A DNA stretch of 60,268 bases. It comes from Myxococcota bacterium (GTDB lineage Bacteria; Myxococcota_A; Polyangia; HGW-17). The stretch is from the NCBI GenBank assembly GCA_018821305.1, contig JAHJMN010000077.1, positions 1-60,268 of the forward strand, read 5' to 3'. Below are positions 23,863-33,279 of this stretch, piece by piece (positions within the stretch are counted from its first letter, which is position 1; each line of letters starts with the position of its first letter). The notes below the pieces were generated by a model. That model had not been told where the DNA came from, did no database searches, and saw nothing but the letters and a program-made list of their open reading frames with translations. Both the position numbers and the translations under genes were made by a program.

Positions 23863-25713
23863 ATGTCATTAGTTACTCTTAAAAATATTACAGTAGGCTT
23901 TGGTGGCCCAAATCTTCTTGAAAACGTAGAGTTTACCATTTCTCCTGGAGATAGAATAGGTCTTATGGGTCAAAACGGTAGTGGTAAAAGTACTCTACTT
24001 AAAATAATATCCGGTATTATTAAACCGGATTCCGGCGAAATAATGACTTCCTCGGAATTTTCCGCATCATATCTTAATCAGGAGGTTCCTGAGCTTCAGG
24101 GATCGGTTTATGAGAACATTGCTGCGGCTTTTCCTGACAGTGATACTCTTTCAAAATATTTTTTAAGTCAAAAAGTGCCCGGTGATGTTCATTATTTCAG
24201 TGATGTTCAGATAAAAATGAATGAAAAGCATCTCTGGGAAACAGATGCTTATATAAAAGAAACGGCAGATAAACTAGATTTAGATTATCGACAGGATGCC
24301 TCAAAACTCAGTGGTGGATATAAAAGGAAAGTAATTTTAGCACGATCTCTAGTTCGCAGAACATCTCTTCTACTCTTGGATGAACCAACAAACCATTTGG
24401 ATATTCCATCAATTATTAAACTTGAAGAGTTTATTGAAAAATATGCTGGAGCAGTCCTTTTTGTGACCCATGACAGAGCTTTTTTGAGGAAAACAGCAAC
24501 CCGAATACTTGAAATTGATAGAGGAAGTGTAATTTCCTGGGACATGAGTTGGGACCGATATCTAGAGCGCCGTGAAAATATGATGGAAAGTGAAAAGGCA
24601 CATCTGGAGCGATTTCAGAAAAAAATCAAGCGGGAAGAGCAGTGGCTTCACCGCGGCATCAGTGCTCGTAGAACAAGAAATGAAGGCAGACTCAGAAATC
24701 TATTAGATATGAGAGAAGAGTGGAAAAAAAGGCGTCTTCAAAGGCAGAATCCTGCATTTTCCTTTGAGCAGTCTACATCCGCTGGAAAAATCGCTTTTCA
24801 ATGCAAAGATATTTCATTCAGTCGGGGTGAAAAAAAGATTATTAATAATTTTACAACAGTAATCACAAAAGGGGAAAAAATTGGAATAATCGGGGCAAAC
24901 GGTAGTGGAAAAACGACGTTATTGAGAATTTTTTGTGGAGATCTGAGCCCTGATACTGGAATTGTAAAAACAGGTACTAATCTGGATATTGTTTACTTTG
25001 ATCAACTACGCTCGACAATTGAACCTGAAAAAACACTGCGGGAAAATATTTCTGGTGGTCCGGATATGGTACGTGTACGGGGAGAATTAAAACATGTTAT
25101 CAGTTATTTAAAAGAATTCATGTTTCGTCCGGAACAGGTAGATTCTCCGGTAAATATACTTTCCGGTGGAGAACTTGCCAGATTGGTGTTGGCAAAACTT
25201 TTTCTTCAAAGTGCAAATGTTCTGGTCTTTGATGAACCCACCAATGATCTGGATATTGAAACTCTGGAGCATCTTGAAAATTTATGCGTAAATTTTGAAG
25301 GAACAGTGCTTTTAGTAAGCCATGATCGTGAGTTTCTAAATAATGTTGCCGCTGCTGTTTTTTATCTCGATGGTAGTGGAAATATCATTGAAACTGCTGG
25401 CGGATATGACGATGTTTCACGCCTTGCAGTACCAAAGGATGAAAAAAAAGCAGAGAAAAAAATTGTTGAAAAGAAAAGCAGAGAAAAAAACAAGCGCTCC
25501 TTCAAAGAGGAACAGGAATATGCTGCTTTACCCGGGTTAATTTCCGACCTGGAAGAACAAAAAAATGAGATTATAAAAACCCTTGAAGATCCGGAGTTTT
25601 ATATAAAAAGATCCTCAGAAATACATGAACTTACTGCACGTATGACCGAAATAGATGAGAAATTGAACAATGCTTATGAAAAGTGGATGGAGTTAAGTGA
25701 ATATGATCGTTGA
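23863..25713 (+). CDS. uup: ABC-F ATPase, Uup type
   Basis: A 616-residue soluble protein with two ABC domains in tandem and no membrane part. Walker A motifs are GQNGSGKST and GANGSGKTT; signatures are LSGGYKRK and LSGGELARL; Walker B motifs are LLLLDEPTNHLD and VLVFDEPTNDLD. The linker has the long charged interdomain helices of ABC-F factors, and the C-terminal tail is Lys-rich and then coiled-coil (about 520-610), as in Uup. Such proteins act at the ribosome or on DNA-precise-excision phenotypes. The last 17 bases overlap the SEC-C gene, implying coupled translation. Confidence 0.9.
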   Translation: MSLVTLKNITVGFGGPNLLENVEFTISPGDRIGLMGQNGSGKSTLLKIISGIIKPDSGEIMTSSEFSASYLNQEVPELQGSVYENIAAAFPDSDTLSKYFLSQKVPGDVHYFSDVQIKMNEKHLWETDAYIKETADKLDLDYRQDASKLSGGYKRKVILARSLVRRTSLLLLDEPTNHLDIPSIIKLEEFIEKYAGAVLFVTHDRAFLRKTATRILEIDRGSVISWDMSWDRYLERRENMMESEKAHLERFQKKIKREEQWLHRGISARRTRNEGRLRNLLDMREEWKKRRLQRQNPAFSFEQSTSAGKIAFQCKDISFSRGEKKIINNFTTVITKGEKIGIIGANGSGKTTLLRIFCGDLSPDTGIVKTGTNLDIVYFDQLRSTIEPEKTLRENISGGPDMVRVRGELKHVISYLKEFMFRPEQVDSPVNILSGGELARLVLAKLFLQSANVLVFDEPTNDLDIETLEHLENLCVNFEGTVLLVSHDREFLNNVAAAVFYLDGSGNIIETAGGYDDVSRLAVPKDEKKAEKKIVEKKSREKNKRSFKEEQEYAALPGLISDLEEQKNEIIKTLEDPEFYIKRSSEIHELTARMTEIDEKLNNAYEKWMELSEYDR

Positions 25714-27805
25714 ATTACCTTCTTTTATTTATAAAAGAGCATTTAACTGGCTTGTCTGGGGAAGATATTTCCCGGACTTTGAACAACCGGAAATTCCCTG
25801 GAATTATAGTCTTTTGGAACAATTGTTATCCAAGAGACAAAACATGGAATATCTTTTTGAAATTGTACCTGAAGATATGTTGGAGGAAGCCTTTCGGATT
25901 TATGTGTTTGAATGGATGGATGAGCATTTTCAGGCGAATTTCAAAGCGGCATGGAAGCGAAATCCAAATGGGATCTTAAAAATTTTAAAAGAGTACGCAA
26001 AGCACAGAGATTACGATTTTAAGCGCACGTGGTTAATGTTTCCCGATGTGATCAAAGAGACCAGATCCACTGATGGAGAACTAATTGAAATATGGAGATA
26101 TTTCAGTAAAAAGAAGGTAAAAGTAAGTGACCTAAACTTACTTCATGAAATCAAGACTACAGATATCTATATTTCCTGGCTTATTGGCGAAAAAATTGAT
26201 CATACAAATCTTCTTTTTCAACAGTTTCGAACAAATCCGGTTTATTTCCTTAAAACCATGGAAGTTCTCCTTAATATGGGAAATTTTATAGAATCTGAAT
26301 ACCTGCATCATATATTCAGTATGAGTCACAATAATCCACATATTGAACCGGAAAAGGATGATTCGTTTCTGATGGGCCCATTTTTAAATACTGTGGTCGA
26401 ACTGAAGACTGCAAAACTTAAAGAAAAACAACAATATCCAGCAAATGTTATGATGGCTGTTGTTTTGGAGCGTGCTTTAGAGATAAATTCGGATATAATT
26501 AAAGTTATCCCCGGATCTGGTGAAGCAGTTGTTCCTTTTTCTAAAAATGTGTCAGGAAAGTATATAAACTTAATAAAAAAATATGAATATGAAAATAATA
26601 ATTTTGTTCAAGAATTGCTTTTTCAGTATTACATGGATATTGCGCCAAATAAAACAGCAGAATGTGCAGGACTGTTCGCAGGTCAGGTGGCTGATATTCT
26701 AAGTGATGGCAATTCCGGCATATCAGGAAATGATTTGATTTCATTTCTCATTAATGGCAAACTCACAGAATACGCTTATTCAGCTGGTTCGTCCCTGGAT
26801 TCTCTTCAATTGATAAACTACTGTGCAAAAACTGGTATAAATGAAAAATTTATTAATAAACTGAAGTCAAAAAAAATGCCCATGGGTTTAATTGAAAACA
26901 ATGCAGTAATTACAGGTAAAAAAGCAGTAAATTTCTTAATTGAAAAAGCGGAACAGTTTGAATTAACTCAGGGGTTTAAGAAATCTTTAGCAATGGGAGA
27001 CATTGATAGTTCAAGTCCCTGCCTTGTGAAAGCGGAATGTATTCATTGTGGTATGGTAAATACTGTTCCTTTTGAGAAAATTAGTTTTTCTTGTGATAAT
27101 CAGGGAAAAAGGACATTTCCAGCTGTTTTAAAAAATGGATCCCCATGTCATTTCTGTGAAGCGCCCCTTGTTGGGGTTATATTTAAAAATTCTCATTGTG
27201 CTACAGAACTTGAAGAAAAAATGGATTTTCTCGAAAAAGAATTTGGAAAAGAAAATCTGGATATTATGAATGCTCAAACAAGAGAAAAAGAGTTTTTACT
27301 GCCCGAAAATATCGAAAAAATAATAAAGAAAATTAGTAGAAACAAAATTATACAAGTATCACCTCAAGAATTTCATGATTTTATTACTGTTTTATTAGCA
27401 GCAGAAAATATTTTTACTTTAAAAATGATTCTCTCCATCACTTATGATAAAGAGCCGAGTTTTCTTTCGATGGAATTTTTAGAAATTTTACTCAAAACTG
27501 GTGATCACCATATTGTTAGATCTATTTTAGAATCTAAAGAATATCTTCCTTTTTATTCAGAAAACTCCATGGCTAAATATTTAACCATTGCTAATGTTGC
27601 AACAAGTCTTAATGAAATGATTAAAGTGGGTCTAATGAAAATAGAGGGGGTTGAATTGCCGGAAGATCCTGTCCAGATGCTTATTTCGTTAAGCCTGATT
27701 CCTCCTCCAACTGATCGGGATGATAAGTGTCCATGCGGCAGCGATCGTCGTTATCGAAACTGCTGTCAACGTAAAAAGATATGGGATTATCCAATATCAA
27801 TGTAA
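25697..27805 (+). CDS. large SEC-C motif protein of unknown function
   Basis: 702 residues. The only recognisable part is a SEC-C zinc motif at the very C-terminus (KCPCGSDRRYRNCC). In SecA this motif binds zinc, SecB and ribosomes. A second possible zinc site lies about residues 443-485 (CIHCG and CHFC). The rest is helical and unfamiliar. The start is either GTG 25697 or ATG 25703; GGAG at 25689 lies four or ten bases away, so it is not decided. It overlaps the end of the ABC-F gene, which suggests a ribosome- or protein-quality-related role together. Confidence 0.8.
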   Translation: MNMIVELPSFIYKRAFNWLVWGRYFPDFEQPEIPWNYSLLEQLLSKRQNMEYLFEIVPEDMLEEAFRIYVFEWMDEHFQANFKAAWKRNPNGILKILKEYAKHRDYDFKRTWLMFPDVIKETRSTDGELIEIWRYFSKKKVKVSDLNLLHEIKTTDIYISWLIGEKIDHTNLLFQQFRTNPVYFLKTMEVLLNMGNFIESEYLHHIFSMSHNNPHIEPEKDDSFLMGPFLNTVVELKTAKLKEKQQYPANVMMAVVLERALEINSDIIKVIPGSGEAVVPFSKNVSGKYINLIKKYEYENNNFVQELLFQYYMDIAPNKTAECAGLFAGQVADILSDGNSGISGNDLISFLINGKLTEYAYSAGSSLDSLQLINYCAKTGINEKFINKLKSKKMPMGLIENNAVITGKKAVNFLIEKAEQFELTQGFKKSLAMGDIDSSSPCLVKAECIHCGMVNTVPFEKISFSCDNQGKRTFPAVLKNGSPCHFCEAPLVGVIFKNSHCATELEEKMDFLEKEFGKENLDIMNAQTREKEFLLPENIEKIIKKISRNKIIQVSPQEFHDFITVLLAAENIFTLKMILSITYDKEPSFLSMEFLEILLKTGDHHIVRSILESKEYLPFYSENSMAKYLTIANVATSLNEMIKVGLMKIEGVELPEDPVQMLISLSLIPPPTDRDDKCPCGSDRRYRNCCQRKKIWDYPISM

Positions 27806-27933
27806 CTTGAATTTCAGGCAAGCAATTCGCGATGCAAAATCCAAGTGGCTTCCAAAGAATTTCCTTTTTCGCAATTACAGTCAAGATAGTTTAGAAAATA
27901 TGACCTAATCTGGTTTCTGAAGGGATGGTGAAT

Positions 27934-28866
27934 ATGATTCGCTGGGATAAATTCAAGGTTGTATCTTATATGCAGCAATATATAGAGGATAACCTAAATA
28001 ATGAAATAACCCTGAAAATGCTCACCTCCGGTACGGGATATTCCATGTACTATGCTCAGCGCATGTTTGCGGAAGTTACAGGGGTAACTCCATTTGAGTA
28101 TCTTCGTCGTCGAAGGCTTTCAGAAGCTTCCAAAAAGCTGCTTAATTCTAATATCCGAATCATTGACGTTGCTTTTGAGTTTGTCTTCGATAGCCATGAG
28201 GGATTTACAAGGGCATTTTCCCGTGAATTTGGATTGACACCTTCAGAATTCATGAAAAGCAGGCCTGCTTTAGAGTGTTTTATGCCAGATTTTATGCGGG
28301 ATTATTATTCAAACCGACAGAAGGGAACAAAAAAAATGAAGGAAAAACGACTTACACCTGTTTTTATTCAGATAATTGAGCGACCATTAAGAAAAATAAT
28401 ATTAAAAAGAGGGACAAAAGCTGAACACTATTTTGCATATTGTGAAGAGGCCGGTTGTGATGTCTGGAATGTACTTTCTTCGATTCCAGAAGCACTGATG
28501 GAACCAATGGGACTCTGGCTGGAAGGAACTCTACGTGTGGAGGGAACATCAAAATATGTTCAGGGCGTTGAAGTTCCATTTGATTGGAGTGGTGAACTTC
28601 CAAATGGTTTTGAAATAATGGACCTTGATGCCAGTAGTTATATGGTTTTTCAGGGACCTGAGTTTTCTGATGAGGATTTTGAGAGGGCGATTGAAGATGT
28701 ATGGGACGTTATGGCTGACTATAAACCTGAGATTCAGGGCTATGAATGGAATGATTTATCCGCTCCAAGATTTCAACTTCAACCTATGGGATATCGGGGT
28801 TACATTGAAGGACGTGGAGTAAAGAAGATTAGTAGCTCCAATAATTCAATTCTAAAGCCTTTGTGA
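27934..28866 (+). CDS. AraC-family regulator with GyrI-like effector domain
   Basis: About 310 residues. The N-terminal 105 residues are the double helix-turn-helix of AraC/XylS/Rob proteins (ITLKMLTSGTGYSMYYAQRM, and IIDVAFEFVFDSHEGFTRAF). The C-terminal half resembles the GyrI/Rob-type ligand domain, which binds small hydrophobic compounds. The DNA-binding domain comes first, as in Rob and MarA-like regulators. The ATG at 27934 is preferred because AAGGG lies nine bases before it; an ATG at 27925 is too close. Target genes cannot be deduced, and no palindrome stands out nearby. Confidence 0.82.
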   Translation: MIRWDKFKVVSYMQQYIEDNLNNEITLKMLTSGTGYSMYYAQRMFAEVTGVTPFEYLRRRRLSEASKKLLNSNIRIIDVAFEFVFDSHEGFTRAFSREFGLTPSEFMKSRPALECFMPDFMRDYYSNRQKGTKKMKEKRLTPVFIQIIERPLRKIILKRGTKAEHYFAYCEEAGCDVWNVLSSIPEALMEPMGLWLEGTLRVEGTSKYVQGVEVPFDWSGELPNGFEIMDLDASSYMVFQGPEFSDEDFERAIEDVWDVMADYKPEIQGYEWNDLSAPRFQLQPMGYRGYIEGRGVKKISSSNNSILKPL

Positions 28867-29022
28867 AGCGAAGTACACGACCCGAGTAAAAGATAAAAAA
28901 GTAAAGAGAATCAAAAATCAGGGAGATTGAGAAGCAAGCGCTCCAAAACAAGGGAACCATCTCTCTACAACCATTTTTGTAATAATGATGCTCATTTGAT
29001 GTGTTGTTTGTATTATTAGATA

Positions 29023-30318
29023 TTAGTTTTGTTCCTTCTTACTGGAAGAAATAATTATTTTAAAAATGTCTTGAAGAAAAGTCATGTCAAGTTGATGAGT
29101 TTTTCCAAGATCTCTCCACATTTTCCAGAGGTTCTCTTCCCGGGATAGATCCTCAATGGGAAAATCATTTTCCTTTTTCAGGAGTCCAATTTTTCTGGAA
29201 ATGTTTCTTCTAGCAGATAGTATCTCAATTAGAGCCTGATCAAGTTCGTTAATACGTAGCCTGAATGTATCTATTTCGGATGATATATTTTCAATAGATT
29301 CTTGAACCATGAGAGCATCATAAATTATTATTGCAGCCATAGATTTTGCAACTTCACTTATTTTTGGAGCGAGGCATATATCATGCCTTCCAATTGTAAC
29401 GTAGGATGTAGAGTTATTATCAAAATCTGTTGTGTTAACAGGAACATTGACAGAAGGAACAGGTTTTATTGCAAGTTCTACATCAATGGTTCTCCCATTG
29501 GTAATGCCTCCAGTGATACCTCCGGAATAGTTATGTTCAACTTCTCCATTCAGGTAAATACTTCCGCGCATTTCTGGCACTTCAAACCCGGCACCAATAC
29601 TAATCCCTTTTACTCCACCGATGGACATGAGACCACCCGCTAAGAGAGCATCAAGTTTTCCGAATACCGGATCACCGAGCCCTGTTGGGACATTTTCAAT
29701 GACGACTCTAACCTTACCACCTATTGAATCACCAGCGAGGGATTGTATGTATTGTTCAATATCTGATTCCATTTCAGGATCTGGAATCCGGTAGGGGCTA
29801 TTTTTAACATAACTGATATCTTTTACTGGAAATTTGTAGGGACCGATGCTTGAAACCCATGTTTTTATATTAATATTACGACCAGAAAGAAGTTTCAAAG
29901 CAAAATATCCTGCGATCACTCTCCCAGCAGTTTCTCGACCAGAAATGCGTCCTCCTCCACGATGATCAACTATTCCAAATTTATTAAACCAACCCCATTC
30001 TCCATGTCCCGGACGAATAATATTTTTAAATTGATCATAGTCGGCCGGTCTTATATCGCGATTTTTCAAGATAATACAGATTGGAGCGCCGGTAGTTCTA
30101 TTTTCATAAATACCGGATAAGACTACAGGATCATCTTCCTCTCTACGGGAAGAAGAAAGCTTTCCTCCGGGATGTCTTGACTTGAGGAGATCCCGCAATT
30201 CGTTAATATCGAATTCTAAATTTCCACGGACTCCATCGATGACGGCGCCCACAGAAGGGCCGTGAGATTCACCGAAGGTTGTTACTGAAAAGAGTGTTCC
30301 ATAATTGTTGAACCACAT
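29023..30318 (-). CDS. aroC: chorismate synthase fused to AroQ chorismate mutase
   Basis: 431 residues carrying the last two steps of the operon: EPSP to chorismate, then chorismate to prephenate. Residues 1 to about 340 are AroC (GESHG near 16-20, GGGRISGRETAGRV at 121-134, GRHDICLAP at 310-318). Residues about 350-430 are an AroQ helical mutase: LRLRINELDQALIEILSARR, then KKEN, PIEDLSREE and the closing FKIIISSSKKEQ. These supply the mutase Arg, Lys, Asp, Arg-Glu and Ser/Gln positions known from the E. coli P-protein. The AroC signatures carry Ile in places usually filled by Ser or Pro. The start overlaps the aroK end by 50 bases, and the family's N-terminus confirms it. Confidence 0.93.
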   Translation of the reverse strand: MWFNNYGTLFSVTTFGESHGPSVGAVIDGVRGNLEFDINELRDLLKSRHPGGKLSSSRREEDDPVVLSGIYENRTTGAPICIILKNRDIRPADYDQFKNIIRPGHGEWGWFNKFGIVDHRGGGRISGRETAGRVIAGYFALKLLSGRNINIKTWVSSIGPYKFPVKDISYVKNSPYRIPDPEMESDIEQYIQSLAGDSIGGKVRVVIENVPTGLGDPVFGKLDALLAGGLMSIGGVKGISIGAGFEVPEMRGSIYLNGEVEHNYSGGITGGITNGRTIDVELAIKPVPSVNVPVNTTDFDNNSTSYVTIGRHDICLAPKISEVAKSMAAIIIYDALMVQESIENISSEIDTFRLRINELDQALIEILSARRNISRKIGLLKKENDFPIEDLSREENLWKMWRDLGKTHQLDMTFLQDIFKIIISSSKKEQN

Positions 30319-30790
30319 TAGATACTTCTTCTACCGTAAGAATTCCGGTATCAATAGAAAAAAGGGATGAATCTGCATAAAGAGGTAGACGGGAATCGTA
30401 AAGATCCGAAATTTGATTCTCGAGGTCTTCATGAGGGTTAAACAAAGGCCTCATTTCGGTTCTCATTCGTTCGACAAGTACACCTGGTGCTGTTTTGAGC
30501 CACACAGTCATGGATGAGCGCATAATCAGACGAGAAGACGGCTCAAGTACAGTTCCGCCCCCTGTGGCTATCACGGAATGATTCATTTTGGAAAGACGCT
30601 CGAATATTTTTTCTTCAGCCTGCCTGAAGCCATCCTCATCAGTTTTAAACCATTCGGAAATCTTTCTATTGTGGATATTTTGCAGGATTTCATCAGTATC
30701 GTAAAAATCGAAACCTAAAGAAGTAGATATATGCTTTCCAGCAGTAGTTTTTCCAGTTCCGGGCATTCCAGTTAAAATTATGTTTTTCAT
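30269..30790 (-). CDS. aroK: shikimate kinase
   Basis: 173 residues, the usual length. It phosphorylates shikimate at O3. Walker A GMPGTGKTT lies at residues 8-16, the shikimate-contact DTDE at about 32-35, DGFRQAEEKIF with the conserved Arg at about 53-63, and the ATGGGTV loop at about 75-81. The lid arginines are in ERMRTEMRPLF. Start ATG overlaps the aroA stop (ATGA). Its end runs 50 bases into aroC, one of the longest overlaps in the operon. Confidence 0.93.
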   Translation of the reverse strand: MKNIILTGMPGTGKTTAGKHISTSLGFDFYDTDEILQNIHNRKISEWFKTDEDGFRQAEEKIFERLSKMNHSVIATGGGTVLEPSSRLIMRSSMTVWLKTAPGVLVERMRTEMRPLFNPHEDLENQISDLYDSRLPLYADSSLFSIDTGILTVEEVSNVVQQLWNTLFSNNLR

Positions 30791-31956
30791 CGAAGTTTTT
30801 CCAATTCTGAAAAGAAATCAGGGAAACTTTTAACAGTGCAGTCTTTATTTTTAACAGAAATTCCTTTACTTACAATAGATAGAAAGCCGAATGCCATGGC
30901 CAGGCGATGATCTGCATGAGGATCCAGAGTAGCGGAGTTTTTATTTATTCCAGGATACACAGTCATTTCATTTTGAGAAATGTCAATTTTACATCCGACT
31001 TTTGCCAATTCGTTTTTTAATATTTCAGGTCTTCGGCTTTCTTTATGATATGTATGGGTAATACCTCTGATATTAATGGGATCTGAACCAAGTATCCCCG
31101 TAAGAGTCAAAGGAACAATAAGATCAGGGGTTGATGATATGTCGAATTCAAAATTTACCTGTTCATTAATTTGTTTTTGAAAGCTGTAAAAAATACTATC
31201 TCCCTGAATGCTTTTACTAAAGTCAAATTCATCGGTTCCTGATGTTAATTGAAATTCCTTTTTGAAGTGGGGTCGGAAAGCTTCAAATAACGCGGCGGCG
31301 CTTGCATCAGGCTCAACAGTTGTTTCAATTCCATCATAGATAACTGGTGAAAAAGAATACGAATCCGCATTATGAGAGAAACCAATGTTGTAATAATTTA
31401 AACACCGCTCTGTCATGGATATGTAAGTACTACTTACGGGATTAGATTTATAAGTGATTTTTGTATCAATTTTTCGTGAAGGACATACCAATATTAAAGA
31501 AGACAAAAATTGAGAGGTCAAACTGGTATCAACAAATGCTTCCGATCTGCAACTCTGCCTCTCAAGTGTCAATGGAAATTTTCCATTATGCTTTACACCT
31601 AATTTTTCAAGACTTTCTAGAAGACCCGATACAGGTCTTTTTTTCATGGAACCCTCAACATCCAGATGCAGTGGTTTATCTGAAAGCAGTGATAGCGAAG
31701 ACATAAAGCGTACTGTTGTTCCACCATCACCACAGTTTATTGGAACATCCGGAAAAAGAACAGGTGCGGGTTTTATTAAAATAGAATTACCAGTATGAAT
31801 TATCTTAATTCCGCATAATTTCATCGAATTTTCAAGAAATTTACAATCTCCTGCTCGTGAAGGATTATTTATAGTTGAAGGAGTCTGAGCAAGGGAAGAA
31901 AGAATAAGTAATCTTTGATATATGGATTTTGAAGAGGGAATGGATATTTTTATCAT
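30787..31956 (-). CDS. aroA: EPSP synthase (3-phosphoshikimate 1-carboxyvinyltransferase)
   Basis: 389 residues, somewhat shorter than the 420-440 usual for the enzyme. The PEP/shikimate-phosphate lysine is in PSSKSIYQRLL (K9), the PEP loop is CGDGGTTVRFM (in place of NAGTAMR), and MKKRPVSGLLESLEKLGVKH and DHRLAMAFGFLSI are conserved. The loop differs from glyphosate-sensitive class I enzymes, so sensitivity is uncertain. There is no clear Shine-Dalgarno, and translation is probably coupled to aroDE nine bases upstream. Confidence 0.92.
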   Translation of the reverse strand: MIKISIPSSKSIYQRLLILSSLAQTPSTINNPSRAGDCKFLENSMKLCGIKIIHTGNSILIKPAPVLFPDVPINCGDGGTTVRFMSSLSLLSDKPLHLDVEGSMKKRPVSGLLESLEKLGVKHNGKFPLTLERQSCRSEAFVDTSLTSQFLSSLILVCPSRKIDTKITYKSNPVSSTYISMTERCLNYYNIGFSHNADSYSFSPVIYDGIETTVEPDASAAALFEAFRPHFKKEFQLTSGTDEFDFSKSIQGDSIFYSFQKQINEQVNFEFDISSTPDLIVPLTLTGILGSDPINIRGITHTYHKESRRPEILKNELAKVGCKIDISQNEMTVYPGINKNSATLDPHADHRLAMAFGFLSIVSKGISVKNKDCTVKSFPDFFSELEKLR

Positions 31957-31965
31957 TTTAAAAAT

Positions 31966-33279
31966 CTACAGATCTTCAGGTCTGAACAGTTTTCCAGAAA
32001 TGATTGACATCTGAAAACTACCTTGTATTTTCCAGAAATCTAATCCCGATATAAATATAGAATATTTATTGGATGTAAAATTATTGGTGTAATCGAGATC
32101 CAGAAGAATTGAATCCATTGCTTTGGGCAATAAACTGAAAGGGTGTTCCGGTACATTTACTCCAACGGGAATCGTATTTATAAAAAGAGTACTGGTATCC
32201 AGACAGAGTTTACTTAGATCTGTTTTTCTTGATACAATGACAATATCGTCGATTACCCCAATGTTGTTCAGAGCTGAAACGGCACAGTGAGAAGTAGCGC
32301 CATCTCCTGCAATGACAACTTGATTGAATTTGAGAGTAGAAAAAATATCAATAAAAGCAAGGTAATCAGTATTGTATCCAATAAAAACATTATTGATATT
32401 CACAATAGTATTTACACTTCCGGCTTTTTCCGCTGAAATATCTAATTCATGACAGAATCTTAAGAAATCCTTCTTATGAGGCATTGTTACAGATGCCCCT
32501 GGACTTCCCGTGAATTCAAGAAATTCAACAGGATTAAAACCTTCCTTACAAACATGATTTATGTAACATAGTTCAAGTCCAGAGTCTGTGAACAACTTAT
32601 TATATATTTTCATTCCGGGACTTTTAGAAATCTGATTTCCACCAAAAAGAAAGACAGGCTTCAATCCTGTAATGTTAATTCTGGATTGAAGAGCCAAAGC
32701 AAGATCAATCTGACCTGAATCCGTACTGGATTCTTTCGAAGTTGAAAGATAGGTCATATAACTGTTATAATCGCGATACCTCAGTCTTGTAAATAGGCCG
32801 CTTTTTCCCGTTGCAATAAGAACACTGTCTGGAAATAGACCGGATAAAGCTAATAGATTCTGGTATTCCTGCACGGATTGAGCATTTACAGCAAATTTAA
32901 AACGATATCCCCGAAATTTCAGCAGCAGGTCCGTAATGGAATTCAGATTTGAGATATTTCCGTGATAACTTATCATTATTTCCTGAGGAGAGAAGTGGTT
33001 TTCAATGAACACAGTTTCGGAAAGAAATTTTTCAAGTTCAATATCAATAAGGAAATAGTCAAGTTTTGAAAAGATTTCAAGTAATGCAAGAGATTGAATA
33101 AAATCATTAGATCTATGGGTTATTATCAATCTTGATTTCCAGGGAATTAACTGTTCAGGTAAATTGTCAGTTATATTATCAAGTAGATCTAGACGAACTT
33201 CGTTTATATAATCACTGTTGGATTTTATACGACAAATCAGTTTCTCAAGGGTGTTTTCGTTGCCACTGAGGCAGATCAT
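31966..33279 (-). CDS. aroDE: bifunctional 3-dehydroquinate dehydratase / shikimate dehydrogenase
   Basis: 437 residues catalysing two consecutive steps. Residues 1 to about 198 are a type I (Schiff base) dehydroquinase: EVRLDLL, His106 in ISYHG and Lys128 in RFKFAVNAQS. Residues about 205-437 are shikimate dehydrogenase: SKSPGM for shikimate binding, Lys269 in VTMPHKK, NTD at 303-305, the GDGATSHCAV nucleotide loop and FINTIPVGV. The order is that of plant and chlamydial AroDE. GGAG lies seven bases before the ATG. The gene overlaps the aroB end by 35 bases. Confidence 0.93.
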   Translation of the reverse strand: MICLSGNENTLEKLICRIKSNSDYINEVRLDLLDNITDNLPEQLIPWKSRLIITHRSNDFIQSLALLEIFSKLDYFLIDIELEKFLSETVFIENHFSPQEIMISYHGNISNLNSITDLLLKFRGYRFKFAVNAQSVQEYQNLLALSGLFPDSVLIATGKSGLFTRLRYRDYNSYMTYLSTSKESSTDSGQIDLALALQSRINITGLKPVFLFGGNQISKSPGMKIYNKLFTDSGLELCYINHVCKEGFNPVEFLEFTGSPGASVTMPHKKDFLRFCHELDISAEKAGSVNTIVNINNVFIGYNTDYLAFIDIFSTLKFNQVVIAGDGATSHCAVSALNNIGVIDDIVIVSRKTDLSKLCLDTSTLFINTIPVGVNVPEHPFSLLPKAMDSILLDLDYTNNFTSNKYSIFISGLDFWKIQGSFQMSIISGKLFRPEDL

